64,000 nucleotides of DNA, taken from Arthrobacter sp. ISL-28 (lineage in GTDB: Bacteria > Actinomycetota > Actinomycetes > Actinomycetales > Micrococcaceae). The position numbers and the translations under genes are program-made. Below are positions 45,438 through 54,537 of this stretch, piece after piece; position 1 is the first letter of the stretch; every line of letters starts with the position of its first letter. The notes below the pieces were generated by a model, which saw only the letters and a program-made list of their open reading frames with translations, made no database searches and was not told the origin of the DNA. The DNA is taken from assembly GCF_018613875.1 (NCBI RefSeq), contig NZ_JAGGPJ010000015.1, positions 217,203-281,202 of the forward strand. The letters are read 5' to 3'.

Positions 45438-46250
45438 TCAGATGGTGGCCTCCCAGGCCTCGGCCTGATGCTGCTTGAGCATGTCTTCGATGGCCTTCGG
45501 CTTGACGTTGCGGAATTTGCCCGTGTCGGCCGGAACGACTTCGATCATCGTGTCGATCATTTCCTGCGCGTCCATCCTGCCTTCCGGCGTTGCGAAGAAA
45601 TCGTCGAATTCCTTGCGCAATGCTTCACGGTTGGTGAGATGCTTTTTCTCGTCCAGCCAGCGGAACGGGTTGTCCGCCATGGTCTCGTTGTAACCGGTGT
45701 AATAGGCGCCCGGATTGATCGTCTGGATCTTGATGCCGTAGGAGGCAAGCTCCTGCTGCAGCGCCTCCGCCACCGATTCCAGGGCATGTTTGGTCGAGAC
45801 ATAGGTACCCCAGTTCGCAGGCGTGAACAGGCCGCCCATCGAAGACGTGAAGACGACCTTCTTGCCCCGCGCACTGCCTTCGTCGATCCACTTGCGTACT
45901 GTTCGCTGGGTGAGCACCAGGGGCAGGAACACATTGACTTCGAAGTTCTCACGCACCAGATCGATAGGGATTTCCCACACCGGCCCAGCCTCACCCATGC
46001 CGGCGTTGTTCCACAGGATGTCATAGTCCCACGTCAGGGCCTGATCGATGTCGTAAGGATCCGTGAGATCAAGACGCTCAACCCTGATCCGGTCTTTCAG
46101 GCCGAGGCGCTCGACTTCTTCTCGTAGCGGGGTAACCTGCGATGACACTTGTACCGTTGCGATGATGTTGTGACCGTTGCGCGCCATGCCGATGGCCGCA
46201 CCATGAGCGAAGCCGCCTGCTGCGCCAGTAATCAGAATAGTCTTACCCAT
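45438..46250 (-). CDS. Short-chain dehydrogenase/reductase (SDR)
   Basis: A 270-residue NAD(P)-dependent oxidoreductase. It has ILITGAAGGFAHGAA (a variant TGxxxGxG nucleotide motif), WNNAGMGE in place of NNAG, catalytic Ser in FTSSMGG and the YxxxK pair in GTYVSTKHALE. A good ribosome site (aaaggagttctgaa) precedes the ATG. It is co-directional with and 70 bases after the HbpS/GlcG-like gene, so they probably share a transcript. The substrate is not deducible. Confidence 0.88.
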   Translation of the reverse strand: MGKTILITGAAGGFAHGAAIGMARNGHNIIATVQVSSQVTPLREEVERLGLKDRIRVERLDLTDPYDIDQALTWDYDILWNNAGMGEAGPVWEIPIDLVRENFEVNVFLPLVLTQRTVRKWIDEGSARGKKVVFTSSMGGLFTPANWGTYVSTKHALESVAEALQQELASYGIKIQTINPGAYYTGYNETMADNPFRWLDEKKHLTNREALRKEFDDFFATPEGRMDAQEMIDTMIEVVPADTGKFRNVKPKAIEDMLKQHQAEAWEATI

Positions 46251-46320
46251 TTCAGAACTCCTTTAGAAAATCGGTGTGTAGCTGTCGTTGTTGGATGTGT
46301 GGCTATCGTTGTCAGGAGAT

Positions 46321-46719
46321 TTACAGAGCAGACGCGCCTGCCTGAGCAATCTCTTTGTCCTGGTAGACAGCCCCTCCTGATACGCCGACTGCGCCAATCA
46401 GGGATCCATCGGGGGCCTTCAGGGATATGCCGCCGGCAAAGGGCGTCAGTCCTCCATTGCTGTTCTCAAGCCCCGGAGCGGGCGCGCCGGGTTTGCAGAA
46501 CTCCCAGACGTCCTCGCTATTGCATGAGAACAGTGCTGCTGTCCTGGCCTTGCCCATCGAGATATCGATGGAGCCCAGCGGGGCGCCATCCATGCGATGA
46601 AGGGCCTTGATATGACACCCTGAGTCGAGAACGGTGATGATGACCGGCACACCCAGTTCGCGTGCCTTTGCCTCTGCGGCCGAAATGACTTCCGATGCTT
46701 GTTGTATCGAAACCTGCAT
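46321..46719 (-). CDS. HbpS/GlcG-like (DUF336) protein
   Basis: About 132 residues from ATG 46719, which follows gaaggaggcaaac; the 12 extra codons upstream are unlikely. The text ASEVISAAEAKARELGVPV, VPVIITVLDSG and the final IGAVGVSGGAVYQD are typical of the haem-degrading HbpS/GlcG fold. Such proteins are frequent neighbours of catabolic oxidoreductases, with unclear function. It lies upstream of the SDR at 45438. Confidence 0.85.
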   Translation of the reverse strand: MQVSIQQASEVISAAEAKARELGVPVIITVLDSGCHIKALHRMDGAPLGSIDISMGKARTAALFSCNSEDVWEFCKPGAPAPGLENSNGGLTPFAGGISLKAPDGSLIGAVGVSGGAVYQDKEIAQAGASAL

Positions 46720-46755
46720 GTTTGCCTCCTTCAAGCGATCCGGTTTTACTTCCAC

Positions 46756-47596
46756 TGGGCCCTTGTTGCCGTGGTGGACGATGATGACGCGCGCGCCCTG
46801 CCCGCAGCGAGCCGCGATTCTGCTGATTTCATGAACCTGTCCTCAGAAGCTTCAGATGACGGGTTTGGTTTCCGTGTAGACATTTAGTGCTCCATGACCT
46901 GACGCCAGTGGATGTTGGCGGTTTTCAAGGAAACTTCGTGAGCACGATGCTGAATTCGCAAACTCGAAGTTACGCTGATGGAATGGGATGTGTCAAGCAG
47001 TCAGCTTCACTGAGGGTCGGAAAGCCTCTTGTTCGCAATACCGAAACAGGCAACGGATGGGGAACGTGCCGGACTGGGAAGCAGAGCACTTGTTGACGAT
47101 GGGAATGAGGGACCAACCAGGCAACATCGAGTACTGGCCAGCATGCGCCGTCAGCGCCAGCGCAGCGGAATCGTGTCTCTCGGCGAAGCGCGAGGCGGTC
47201 AAGACGAAGAGGACATGTTGCTCTGTAGCGGCGGCCCGACAAGCCCTGAAACAGTGGTCGGTGCCGGCGCTCCATTTCTATGGCCCTTTTGATATTTGGC
47301 CAACTAAATCCAATGGTTCAGATCCAGATAGGCAAGGTGAGAAGGTGCCGCCGGCCGAATTTACCGATTGTGGGCAACCATGAGCATCCTCATCTGCGGC
47401 AAGAAAGAACGCCCGGAGCTTCCGGTGCAGGCTCGGACGCTCCACCTCACCCACGGCCGTCGCCGCCTATATCTATGACAAACTTCGCCTGCCGGACAGC
47501 AGGCACTCCCCAACGAGGAACATATCGCTGCAGCGCTTGAATGGGCTGAACGCGCCGCGAATGCCGAAGCCGGTCCGGGGGATGCCTGAGGCGCGA
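46756..47596. other. Intergenic region between HbpS-like and enoyl-CoA hydratase genes
   Basis: About 840 bases. The right part contains a coding remnant on the plus strand (47495-47590, reading LPNEEHIAAALEWAERAANA) whose gene is otherwise gone. A TTCG-N6-CGAA palindrome lies at 46955. No intact gene is seen. Confidence 0.45.
46955..46968. promoter_or_regulatory. Putative IclR-type operator (TTCG-N6-CGAA)
   Basis: TTCGCAAACTCGAA lies about 235 bases upstream of the minus-strand HbpS/SDR unit. It has the same arms and spacing as two sites in front of the permease operon. It could be the operator of the minus-strand unit. Confidence 0.5.
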
Positions 47597-48373
47597 TCAG
47601 TGAAAGTTTGGTCGGCGTTTGGCCAGGAAGGCCTGCACGCCCTCCTTGTAATCACTTGTGTCGAAGGATGAGTTGCGAATGTCCAGGGTTTCGTTGTCAT
47701 CCTGAACCTGGCCTAGAATGACGCGGCGTACCATCTCCTTGCCCATCCGAACGCTGAACTGAGCGCGGCTGCTGATGGTTTCGGCAAATTCGTAAGTGAA
47801 CTCCTCCAGTTCCTCTGTGCGCTTCAGTTCATCGAATAATCCATAGGAGAGTGCGCGTTCTGCGGGGACCTGCAGACCCGACAGAAGAATCCATTTTGCG
47901 CGTGCGGGACCTACCAGATCGACGACCCGCTTGGTGGACTCGAGGCTGTAGACAAGGCCCAGCTTGGCCGGTGTGATTGCGAACTTACTTGTCGAGTCGG
48001 CGAACCGCAGGTCACAGGCCAGGGCGAGGCTTGCACCGCCACCAATGCAATACCCATGGATCATGGCAATGATCGGCTTTTCCAGTTCTTCCAAAGCACG
48101 CTCGGCCAAGGCGACATGGTCGTTGTATCTGCGTGCGCTTACCGCGTTTCCCCGCTCACGCTCGAATTCGCTTATGTCTGCACCGGAGGCGAATGCCCGC
48201 TGCCCAGCCCCACGCAGGACAATAACCTTCACTGAGCTGTCTGCGTCCAGCGCTGCAACTATTCCGGGCAGTCCTGTGTACATCCCCATAGTCAGGGCAT
48301 TATGGCGCTCCGGTCGGTTCAGAACTATGGTTGCTATCGCTTGCTGCTGCTCGACGAGGATTTCGTCGGGCAT
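47597..48373 (-). CDS. Enoyl-CoA hydratase/isomerase family protein
   Basis: About 258 residues from ATG 48373, preceded by gaaaggagaggac; the 19-codon upstream extension is not needed. The crotonase-fold lines are present: VIVLRGAGQRAFASGADISE for the first oxyanion strand and IHGYCIGGGASLALACDLRF for the second. In the latter loop the usual second catalytic Glu position cannot be fixed by eye. It is transcribed toward the HbpS/SDR unit and away from the IclR gene's upstream region, and may be part of the same regulon. Confidence 0.87.
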   Translation of the reverse strand: MPDEILVEQQQAIATIVLNRPERHNALTMGMYTGLPGIVAALDADSSVKVIVLRGAGQRAFASGADISEFERERGNAVSARRYNDHVALAERALEELEKPIIAMIHGYCIGGGASLALACDLRFADSTSKFAITPAKLGLVYSLESTKRVVDLVGPARAKWILLSGLQVPAERALSYGLFDELKRTEELEEFTYEFAETISSRAQFSVRMGKEMVRRVILGQVQDDNETLDIRNSSFDTSDYKEGVQAFLAKRRPNFH

Positions 48374-48507
48374 GTCCTCTCCTTTCGCGTGTTCGCCGCG
48401 CATGGCCGGACCGCGAACGGTGTGTTCCATCCATGCGGTTGGGCGCTATGAGCTCGGCAGCAATTACTTTGCCGATCGCCGACCGGCTCGATGAGCCAGC
48501 GAACCCT

Positions 48508-49317
48508 CTAGGCGAGACGGTTTTCTTCCAGGGCGATGACCTCGGTTAGGGGTTGGGCGGGGATGGCATCTTCTGGTGCACCGAGCTGTCGCGATATCAG
48601 CGCCCCTGTCCGAGACATTGCAGTCAGGACCTGGGGGAGGCGGTCAGAACCCAGCCTTCCGCGGGGGGCCGAGACGTGAACGGCGGCACCCACGCTTCCG
48701 GCGGCATCGAAAATCGGTGTGGCCAGGCCGACAATGCCTTCAACGCTTTCGCCGTCGCTGACGCTGTACCCCCTGGTGCGAATGGCTGCCAACTCCTCCC
48801 GTAGGGCACCACGATTTGTGATAGTCAGGGGGGTGAACTGCTCCAAGGCGGGTGATTTAAGTACCCGGGCTTCGAGATCCGGAGTGTAGGCCGTGATGAG
48901 CTTGCCAACGCTGGAACCGTGCAACGGACGCGGCCCGCCAAGCTTCATGACCACCGACAGGGTTTGCCCGGCCTCGTATCGATCGGCATAGATCACGGAG
49001 GTACCGCTGCGCAGCGCAAGGTAAGTATTTTCGTTCAGCTCTTCGCACAAATCCATCAGGTACGGACGGCTGATTTGGCGGAGATCTACGGAGTCGACGA
49101 TGGAGAGAGCGAGCACGAGAGAGCGCGGGCCCAGCAGGTAGGTGCGTTGATCTGCCAGGCGTACGGCATCTATTTCAACTAGGGCCTGAAGCATGTCATG
49201 GGCACTGCTCATCGGAAGGTCGAGATCCTGGCAGATGCGCTTCAGTGGCGACCCCTCCTGGTGATGTCCCAGATACTCAAGGATCTTCAGGGCTCGTTCC
49301 AGGCGTGCTGAATGCAC
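48508..49317 (-). CDS. IclR-family transcriptional regulator
   Basis: About 269 residues. The N-terminal winged helix reads RLERALKILEYLGHHQ with PLKRICQDLDLPMSSAHDML as the recognition helix region. The C-terminal effector domain has STGKL-like SSVGKLITA and GYSVSDGESVEGIVGLATPI. GTG 49317 is preferred over 49404 because the longer start would place a palindromic operator inside the gene. It is divergent from the permease operon. IclR proteins usually bind aromatic or dicarboxylic effectors and control adjacent catabolic operons. Confidence 0.9.
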   Translation of the reverse strand: MHSARLERALKILEYLGHHQEGSPLKRICQDLDLPMSSAHDMLQALVEIDAVRLADQRTYLLGPRSLVLALSIVDSVDLRQISRPYLMDLCEELNENTYLALRSGTSVIYADRYEAGQTLSVVMKLGGPRPLHGSSVGKLITAYTPDLEARVLKSPALEQFTPLTITNRGALREELAAIRTRGYSVSDGESVEGIVGLATPIFDAAGSVGAAVHVSAPRGRLGSDRLPQVLTAMSRTGALISRQLGAPEDAIPAQPLTEVIALEENRLA

Positions 49318-49393
49318 GTTCTCACGTCCTCTCGTCTCGTCGTGCAAACTCTTTGGCTTCAAGTCTGCCACGCACCGTGTTTCAGGAACAGAC

Positions 49394-49407
49394 TTCGCAT
49401 ACACGAA
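49394..49407. promoter_or_regulatory. Putative IclR-type operator 1
   Basis: TTCGCATACACGAA, perfect 4-base arms with a 6-base spacer, lies 77 bases upstream of the chosen IclR start. Confidence 0.55.
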
Positions 49408-49441
49408 TCATCTCTTGACAGCGGAGCTCGTCCGACGTAAC

Positions 49442-49455
49442 TTCGTAATACCGAA
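49442..49455. promoter_or_regulatory. Putative IclR-type operator 2
   Basis: TTCGTAATACCGAA, extended to CTTCG/CGAAG arms (49441-49456), lies about 72 bases upstream of the permease ATG. It is 48 bases from operator 1, about 4.5 helical turns. Confidence 0.6.
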
Positions 49456-49527
49456 GCTGATACCGCAAATGCGAATCTCTTTCGGAAGTCGCCACAGAGT
49501 AGTGGCCCCAAAGTCAAGGAGGACTTG

Positions 49528-50847
49528 ATGTCCCTGCATCTGATTTCGATCGGCGTTCTCGCGGCGATCTTTCTCATAGGAACCCTGCGGAAGGTCAATC
49601 TGGGCGCCCTCGCCCTGGTGGCGACCTTCATTGTGGGGACCCTGGTATTTAGCCAGAGCACTTCGGATGTGCTCAAGGGCTTTCCTGCCAATCTGTTCGT
49701 GATCCTGGTCGGGGTCACCTACCTGTTCGCCATCGCAAAGAGCAACGGAACGGTCGACTGGCTGGTCCAATGGTCCGTTCGAGGGGTCGGCGGACACATC
49801 GCCGCCATCCCGTGGGTCATGTTCGTCCTGAGCGCTGTACTTGTGGGGCTCGGTGCGCTGAGTCCTGCAGCTGTTGCGATCATCGCCCCGATCGGAATGG
49901 CATTTGCTGCCCGCTACCGGATCAACCCCCTGATGATGGGCCTGATGGTGGTGCACGGCTCTGCTGCCGGAAACTTCTCACCGCTGGGCGTTTTGGGCAT
50001 AATAACCAACAAGATCGTTGAGCGCAGCGGTATTCCGGCCAGCCCGACCCTGCTGTTTCTCAGTAACGCGGTCTTTAACCTGGTCCTTGCTGTCGGCGTT
50101 TACCTTGTGCTCGGCGGATTGACCCTGATCAGGGAAAAAAGGCGGGCGGGCGACGACGATGAAAGCGCGAACGCGGGTGGTTCACCAGGTACTGGCGGAT
50201 CGGCTGTAGGCGTTGCCACCCGGGCCCTGCCTGGAACGGAGATCCTGACACTTACCCGCGACCGCACCATTACGGTTCTGGGAATGGTGGGCCTGGTCGT
50301 GGGCGCGCTGATGTTCAACCTTGATATCGGCCTGATGGCAATGTCACTCGCGGTCCTGCTGTCAGTTCTGTCTCCGGGGAGCGCCAAGAATGTTCTGGGC
50401 CAGGTCAGCTGGGGCGTTGTGCTGCTGATATGCGGCATCGTCACCTACGTCGGGTTGCTCGAGTCTGTTGGCACTGTTGATTTCATCAGCGACTCCATCG
50501 CCGGCATCTCTTCCCCCCTTCTTGCCGCCCTCGTGATCTGCTTCGTCGGGGCAATTGTTTCCGCCTTCGCCTCCACGACCGGGATCCTGGGTGCCTTGAT
50601 CCCGCTCGCTATTCCCGTGCTCCTATCAGGAAATGTCGGTGCCATTGGAGTCATCGCGGCACTGGCCATTTCCGCCTCGGTCGTTGATTCCAGCCCCTTC
50701 TCAACCAATGGCGCCCTGGTGGTCGCCAACGCACCCGCCGAAAAACAGGACACCATTTACCGTCAGCTCATGATCTGGGGATTCGGCCTGGTCATCGTAG
50801 CCCCGTTCCTGAGCTGGGCAGTTCTGGTGTGGACGGGATGGTGGTAA
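49528..50847 (+). CDS. SLC13/MatC-type anion (dicarboxylate) permease
   Basis: A 439-residue membrane protein with about 11-12 hydrophobic segments and a hydrophilic central loop (about residues 200-230, RRAGDDDESANAGGSPGTGG). The N-terminal region (LISIGVLAAIFLIGTLRKVN) and the duplicated SPAAVAIIAPIGMAF and ASVVDSSPFSTNGALVVAN lines fit MatC/SLC13 dicarboxylate carriers. ATG 49528 is 5 bases after aaggagg. It heads the plus-strand operon, so it probably imports the acid that the following CoA-transferases activate. Confidence 0.85.
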   Translation: MSLHLISIGVLAAIFLIGTLRKVNLGALALVATFIVGTLVFSQSTSDVLKGFPANLFVILVGVTYLFAIAKSNGTVDWLVQWSVRGVGGHIAAIPWVMFVLSAVLVGLGALSPAAVAIIAPIGMAFAARYRINPLMMGLMVVHGSAAGNFSPLGVLGIITNKIVERSGIPASPTLLFLSNAVFNLVLAVGVYLVLGGLTLIREKRRAGDDDESANAGGSPGTGGSAVGVATRALPGTEILTLTRDRTITVLGMVGLVVGALMFNLDIGLMAMSLAVLLSVLSPGSAKNVLGQVSWGVVLLICGIVTYVGLLESVGTVDFISDSIAGISSPLLAALVICFVGAIVSAFASTTGILGALIPLAIPVLLSGNVGAIGVIAALAISASVVDSSPFSTNGALVVANAPAEKQDTIYRQLMIWGFGLVIVAPFLSWAVLVWTGWW

Positions 50848-50849
50848 CG

Positions 50850-52055
50850 ATGACTCTCACGCCCACCACGGATGGACCCCTTGAAGGCGTACGCGTGGTC
50901 GACCTGACCACAGGGCTTGGCGCCTACACCGGCCGGCTGCTCAGTGACCTCGGGGCAGAGGTGATCCGTGTCGAACCATGCGGCGGCGCGCCGGAGCGGA
51001 ACCACGCACCCCGGACGGACGACGGAATCAGCTTCAGCTTCGCTTTCACCGAAGCCGGCAAACAAAGCCTGATTGCCGACTCATCCGACGGTGGTAACGC
51101 GGCGCAGCTCGAGCATCTGCTCGATACCGCCCAGATGCTGCTGACCAGTGAAGGTCCTGGCCTCCTTCGCGCCAAAGATCTGCACCCGGAAGATGTGACC
51201 AACAGGCACGCCGGGCTCGTTCATGTGTCGATCAGCCCATTCGGTCTCACCGGGCCTTACGCTGACCGGCCGGCCAGCGACCTGACGCTGCTCGCCGCTG
51301 GTGGCCTGCTCGGACTGGCCGGAGACCCGGACCGCGAACCCCTGCGGGCCTGGGGCAACCAGACCTCCGTAATCGCTGGAGTCCACGCCGCCACGGCAGC
51401 CCTCATCGCACTCCTGTCCCTCGAGTCGACCGGCCGCGGGCAAGTTGTGGATCTTTCGGTCCAGGAATCTGTAGCCCATTCACTGGAAAACGCCGCTCAA
51501 TATTTGGACCTGGAGGGAGTGGTACGCAAACGGGTCGGAGCTGGCCCGGCAGAAGCGGGCACCGGACTCTTTCAATGCGCTGACGGCTGGGTGTATTTGG
51601 TCGGGGGTCTGGGCGGCCGACCGCTGGCCTGGCAGTCCATCATCGACTGGCTCACCGGCCAAGGAATTGACGAAGCAGAAACCCTTGGTGCCGATAAGTG
51701 GCAGGAACGGACTTGGCGCCGGAGCCGTGAAGGAAGCTCGACGTTCCGGGTAATCTTCGAAAAATTCGCACGCACACGGACCAAGCAGGAGCTGTATGAA
51801 TCAGGTCAGGGCCGGGGTATCAGCGTTGCCCCGGTGGCGACACCTGAAGATCTGATCAACGACCCACAGCTCGTTGCCCGGGACTTCTTCCGCAATATCG
51901 ACGTCGGCGGGAATCAGTTGCGCTTCCCCGGCCCTCCATACCGGTTCGCCAACAGCCACGTTGGACCGAGGTCGGGGCCACCCTCACTGGGCAGCATCGG
52001 CGCGCCGGAGGCTGGTGCCGCAGCCGGGCCAGGGTACGAAAGGACACCAGCATGA
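50850..52055 (+). CDS. Class III CoA-transferase, subunit with catalytic Asp
   Basis: A 401-residue CaiB/BaiF family protein. The start LEGVRVVDLTTGLGAYTGRL is typical. The loop PYADRPASDLTLLAAGGLLG carries the Asp that forms the acyl anhydride with substrate in this family. It overlaps the next CoA-transferase by 4 bases, which suggests a heteromeric enzyme like succinyl-CoA:benzylsuccinate CoA-transferase (BbsEF). It is shorter and more divergent than homodimeric formyl-CoA transferases. It follows the permease by 2 bases. Confidence 0.87.
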   Translation: MTLTPTTDGPLEGVRVVDLTTGLGAYTGRLLSDLGAEVIRVEPCGGAPERNHAPRTDDGISFSFAFTEAGKQSLIADSSDGGNAAQLEHLLDTAQMLLTSEGPGLLRAKDLHPEDVTNRHAGLVHVSISPFGLTGPYADRPASDLTLLAAGGLLGLAGDPDREPLRAWGNQTSVIAGVHAATAALIALLSLESTGRGQVVDLSVQESVAHSLENAAQYLDLEGVVRKRVGAGPAEAGTGLFQCADGWVYLVGGLGGRPLAWQSIIDWLTGQGIDEAETLGADKWQERTWRRSREGSSTFRVIFEKFARTRTKQELYESGQGRGISVAPVATPEDLINDPQLVARDFFRNIDVGGNQLRFPGPPYRFANSHVGPRSGPPSLGSIGAPEAGAAAGPGYERTPA

Positions 52056-53272
52056 GCACCGAACTCCCCCTCGAAGGCATCAGGGTCGCCGACTTTACGT
52101 GGGTCGGCGCGGGCCCGTTCCTTACCAAACCTTTGGCTGACCACGGAGCTGACGTGATCAAAATTGAATCCAGGACACGAACAGACCCGATCCGCTCCAT
52201 GGCTCCTTTCCGCGACGGACAGGCTGGTATCAACCGCAGCGGGTACTTCGCCAACCGGAACTCGAGCAAACGGTCCATCTGTTTGGATCTCAAGCATCCA
52301 GAAGGGAACCGGCTAGCGCTCGAGCTGATCGCACAGTGCGATGTGGTTGCCAATAATTACACGCCCGGAACCATGGAACGGCTCGGCCTCGGTTACGACA
52401 CGGTCCGCCGCGTCCGTCCGGACATCATCTACCTCGATATGCCAATGCAGGGCAACAGCGGCCCGCACCGTGACTACAGGGGCTACGGTCTGACCATCGC
52501 GGCCGCCGGCGGACTGTTCGGACTTTCCGGATACCCTGACCGGCTCCCCGTGGGTACCGGAACCAACTATCCCGATCACGTTCCCAACCCCCTGCACGGT
52601 GCCATCGCGGTGCTCGCCGCGCTGCGGAACCGGCGCCGGACCGGACGGGGGGAACACATCGAACTCGCCCAGCTGGAGTCCACCGTCAACGCCATCGGAC
52701 CCGCCCTGCTGGCAGCCTCGGCGGGACAGCAGACCGAGCGTGCTGCCAACGACGATCCCGTTGCGGCCCCGCACGGTGTATACCGGTGCGCAGGCGATGA
52801 CAAATGGTGCGCCGTCGCAGTTTTCACCGACGCGCAGTGGCGCTCTTTGGGCTCCGTCCTGGGCGCACCGGAATGGACGAGCCGGGCAGACCTGGCCAGC
52901 GCCAAGGACCGCCGAAACGCCAGGCGGGCGCTGGACGTTCTGATCAACTCTGCGACACAGACCTGGGATGCTGACCGGCTGGCTGCCGCCCTGACCAAAG
53001 AAGGAGTGCCGGCCTCCGCCGTATTGGACGCTGACGCATTGCTGAACCAGGACCCGCAACTGCGCGCACGCAATCACTGGGTCCGGCTCGATCATCCGGT
53101 GATGGGACCAAGCATCTATGACGGCATTCCCTACGGGCATTCCAGGACCCCCGGCCGGCTCCGCGGACCGGCTCCTCTCCTTGGCGCTGACACGCGGGAC
53201 GTGTGCCTGGAGCTGCTCGGAATGGACCCGGAAACCTTTGATTCACTAAACCAGCAAGGAGTCGTTGGCTAA
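52052..53272 (+). CDS. Class III CoA-transferase, second subunit
   Basis: A 406-residue CaiB/BaiF protein (LEGIRVADFTWVGAGPFLTK, KSICLDLKHPEG-like SICLDLKHPEGN). In the position of the catalytic Asp the text is RGYGLTIAAAGGL, so the Asp appears to be Gly. This suggests that only the partner subunit carries the covalent site. The late part (WTSRADLAS, GVPASAVLDADALLNQDPQL) is complete. The next gene's possible start lies within its last codons. Confidence 0.87.
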   Translation: MSTELPLEGIRVADFTWVGAGPFLTKPLADHGADVIKIESRTRTDPIRSMAPFRDGQAGINRSGYFANRNSSKRSICLDLKHPEGNRLALELIAQCDVVANNYTPGTMERLGLGYDTVRRVRPDIIYLDMPMQGNSGPHRDYRGYGLTIAAAGGLFGLSGYPDRLPVGTGTNYPDHVPNPLHGAIAVLAALRNRRRTGRGEHIELAQLESTVNAIGPALLAASAGQQTERAANDDPVAAPHGVYRCAGDDKWCAVAVFTDAQWRSLGSVLGAPEWTSRADLASAKDRRNARRALDVLINSATQTWDADRLAAALTKEGVPASAVLDADALLNQDPQLRARNHWVRLDHPVMGPSIYDGIPYGHSRTPGRLRGPAPLLGADTRDVCLELLGMDPETFDSLNQQGVVG

Positions 53273-54077
53273 TATGACGATCGAGACAGAACGCCAGGGA
53301 AAGACCCTTATTATCCGGCTCAACCGGCCGGAAGCGCTTAACGCACTGGATGTGGACTCCATGCGTGCTTTCAACCAGGAACTGCGCCGGTTCCGCGACG
53401 ACCCGTACCTGATGGTGGCGGTGGTCACCGGAACAGGGGAGCGGGCATTCTGCACAGGAGCCGACCTCAAGCGCACATTGCCCCCGGAAACCTCTTTCGC
53501 CGAGGCGTACTTCCACTCCTATGAACGCAGTGTCGATGAGGGCCTCTACGTCCGGGCGATAACGATCAGCGAACTGGAGATCAATAAACCCCTGATCGCG
53601 GCGGTCAACGGGCACGCCCTGGGCGGCGGTGCAGAAATCGCGCTGGACTGTGACCTGCGAATCGCCAGCGACAACGCGACCTTCGGACTACCCGAACCGC
53701 GCTGGGCCAGCGTGCCGGCCGTCGGAGGCGTATCGAAATTACTGCGGGCAGTACCCAGGGCCGTCGCCATGAAAATGATCCTCACGGGTGACCGCATAGA
53801 CGCCGCTGAAGCACACCGCATCGGGCTGGTCAGCGATGTTATCCCGGCCGGGAAGCTGCTGGCTCATGCACTGGAGATCGCAGACCGTATCGCCGCCAAC
53901 GGCCCCTTGGCCATCAAGAGCCTCAAAACCCTCGCGATGCGAACCGAAGATCTTTCACTGAGCAAGTCAGTGGAACTCGAACAGCTGCTGTGGGGCCTGC
54001 TGAGGGACACCAAAGACCGGGTGGAAGGCCGAACGGCCTTCGCCGAACGGCGCACACCTCAATATCAGGGCCGCTAG
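53265..54077 (+). CDS. Enoyl-CoA hydratase (BbsH-like position)
   Basis: A 267-270 residue crotonase-fold protein. RPEALNALDVDSMRAF and GERAFCTGADLKRTLPPE form the first oxyanion region. NGHALGGGAEIALDCDLRIA and FGLPEPRWASVPAVGG hold the second and the Glu-bearing loop. TTG 53265 has aaggag 7 bases upstream and overlaps the previous stop; ATG 53274 is the alternative. By position it should hydrate the alpha,beta-unsaturated CoA thioester formed by an acyl-CoA dehydrogenase that is not encoded in this operon. Confidence 0.88.
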   Translation: MANMTIETERQGKTLIIRLNRPEALNALDVDSMRAFNQELRRFRDDPYLMVAVVTGTGERAFCTGADLKRTLPPETSFAEAYFHSYERSVDEGLYVRAITISELEINKPLIAAVNGHALGGGAEIALDCDLRIASDNATFGLPEPRWASVPAVGGVSKLLRAVPRAVAMKMILTGDRIDAAEAHRIGLVSDVIPAGKLLAHALEIADRIAANGPLAIKSLKTLAMRTEDLSLSKSVELEQLLWGLLRDTKDRVEGRTAFAERRTPQYQGR

Positions 54078-54108
54078 AGACTACGAAACCAGGAAGAAGG
54101 ACGACATT

Positions 54109-54537
54109 GTGAACACGCAAACATCGCACGCCACGACCTTGGTCGGAGGCGAATGGATCCATCAGGACGGCGATCACACAGCCCTGATGATCACTAAATG
54201 CCACAACTGCGGCAGCACCTGGTTCCCGCCGAGGGAAATCTGCTCAAAGTGCGCATCCGGAAACGTCGAACAAACACGCACCGGCAACTACGGCATCGCC
54301 TACGCCTCGACCGTCGTACGCATCGGCCCTGCTGCATTCCAGCCGCCATACGTTCTGGCGTACGTGGACCTCGACGGAGCCCGCTTCCTGGCCCACGTCG
54401 ATGCCGACGAAGCACTCGCTCCAAATACCCCGGTGGAGTTGAGGGTGGGAGCCATAGGTGAGGATGATACCGGCGCCCTGTCCTCGTATATTGTCGCCGA
54501 GGTCACTGAACTGCCCGCGTCCGGAGTTGCACGATGA
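54109..54537 (+). CDS. DUF35/OB-fold zinc-ribbon protein (BbsA-like)
   Basis: A 142-residue protein with an N-terminal rubredoxin-like zinc ribbon (KCHNCGSTWFPPREICSKCA) and a C-terminal OB fold (YASTVVRIGPAAFQPPYVLA). Such proteins pair with thiolase-fold enzymes. In the bbs pathway BbsA forms a complex with thiolase BbsB. GTG 54109 follows a ggaagaagg site. The 4-base overlap with the thiolase gene supports a 1:1 complex. Confidence 0.88.
   Translation: MNTQTSHATTLVGGEWIHQDGDHTALMITKCHNCGSTWFPPREICSKCASGNVEQTRTGNYGIAYASTVVRIGPAAFQPPYVLAYVDLDGARFLAHVDADEALAPNTPVELRVGAIGEDDTGALSSYIVAEVTELPASGVAR

Noticed and set aside
45150..46127. 325-codon plus-strand ORF opposite the SDR
   Set aside because: It is the antisense of the SDR at 45438 for most of its length.
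49318..49404. Longer IclR start at 49404
   Set aside because: It would put the TTCG-N6-CGAA site at 49394 inside the gene and adds 29 residues without IclR character; GTG 49317 leads straight into the HTH.
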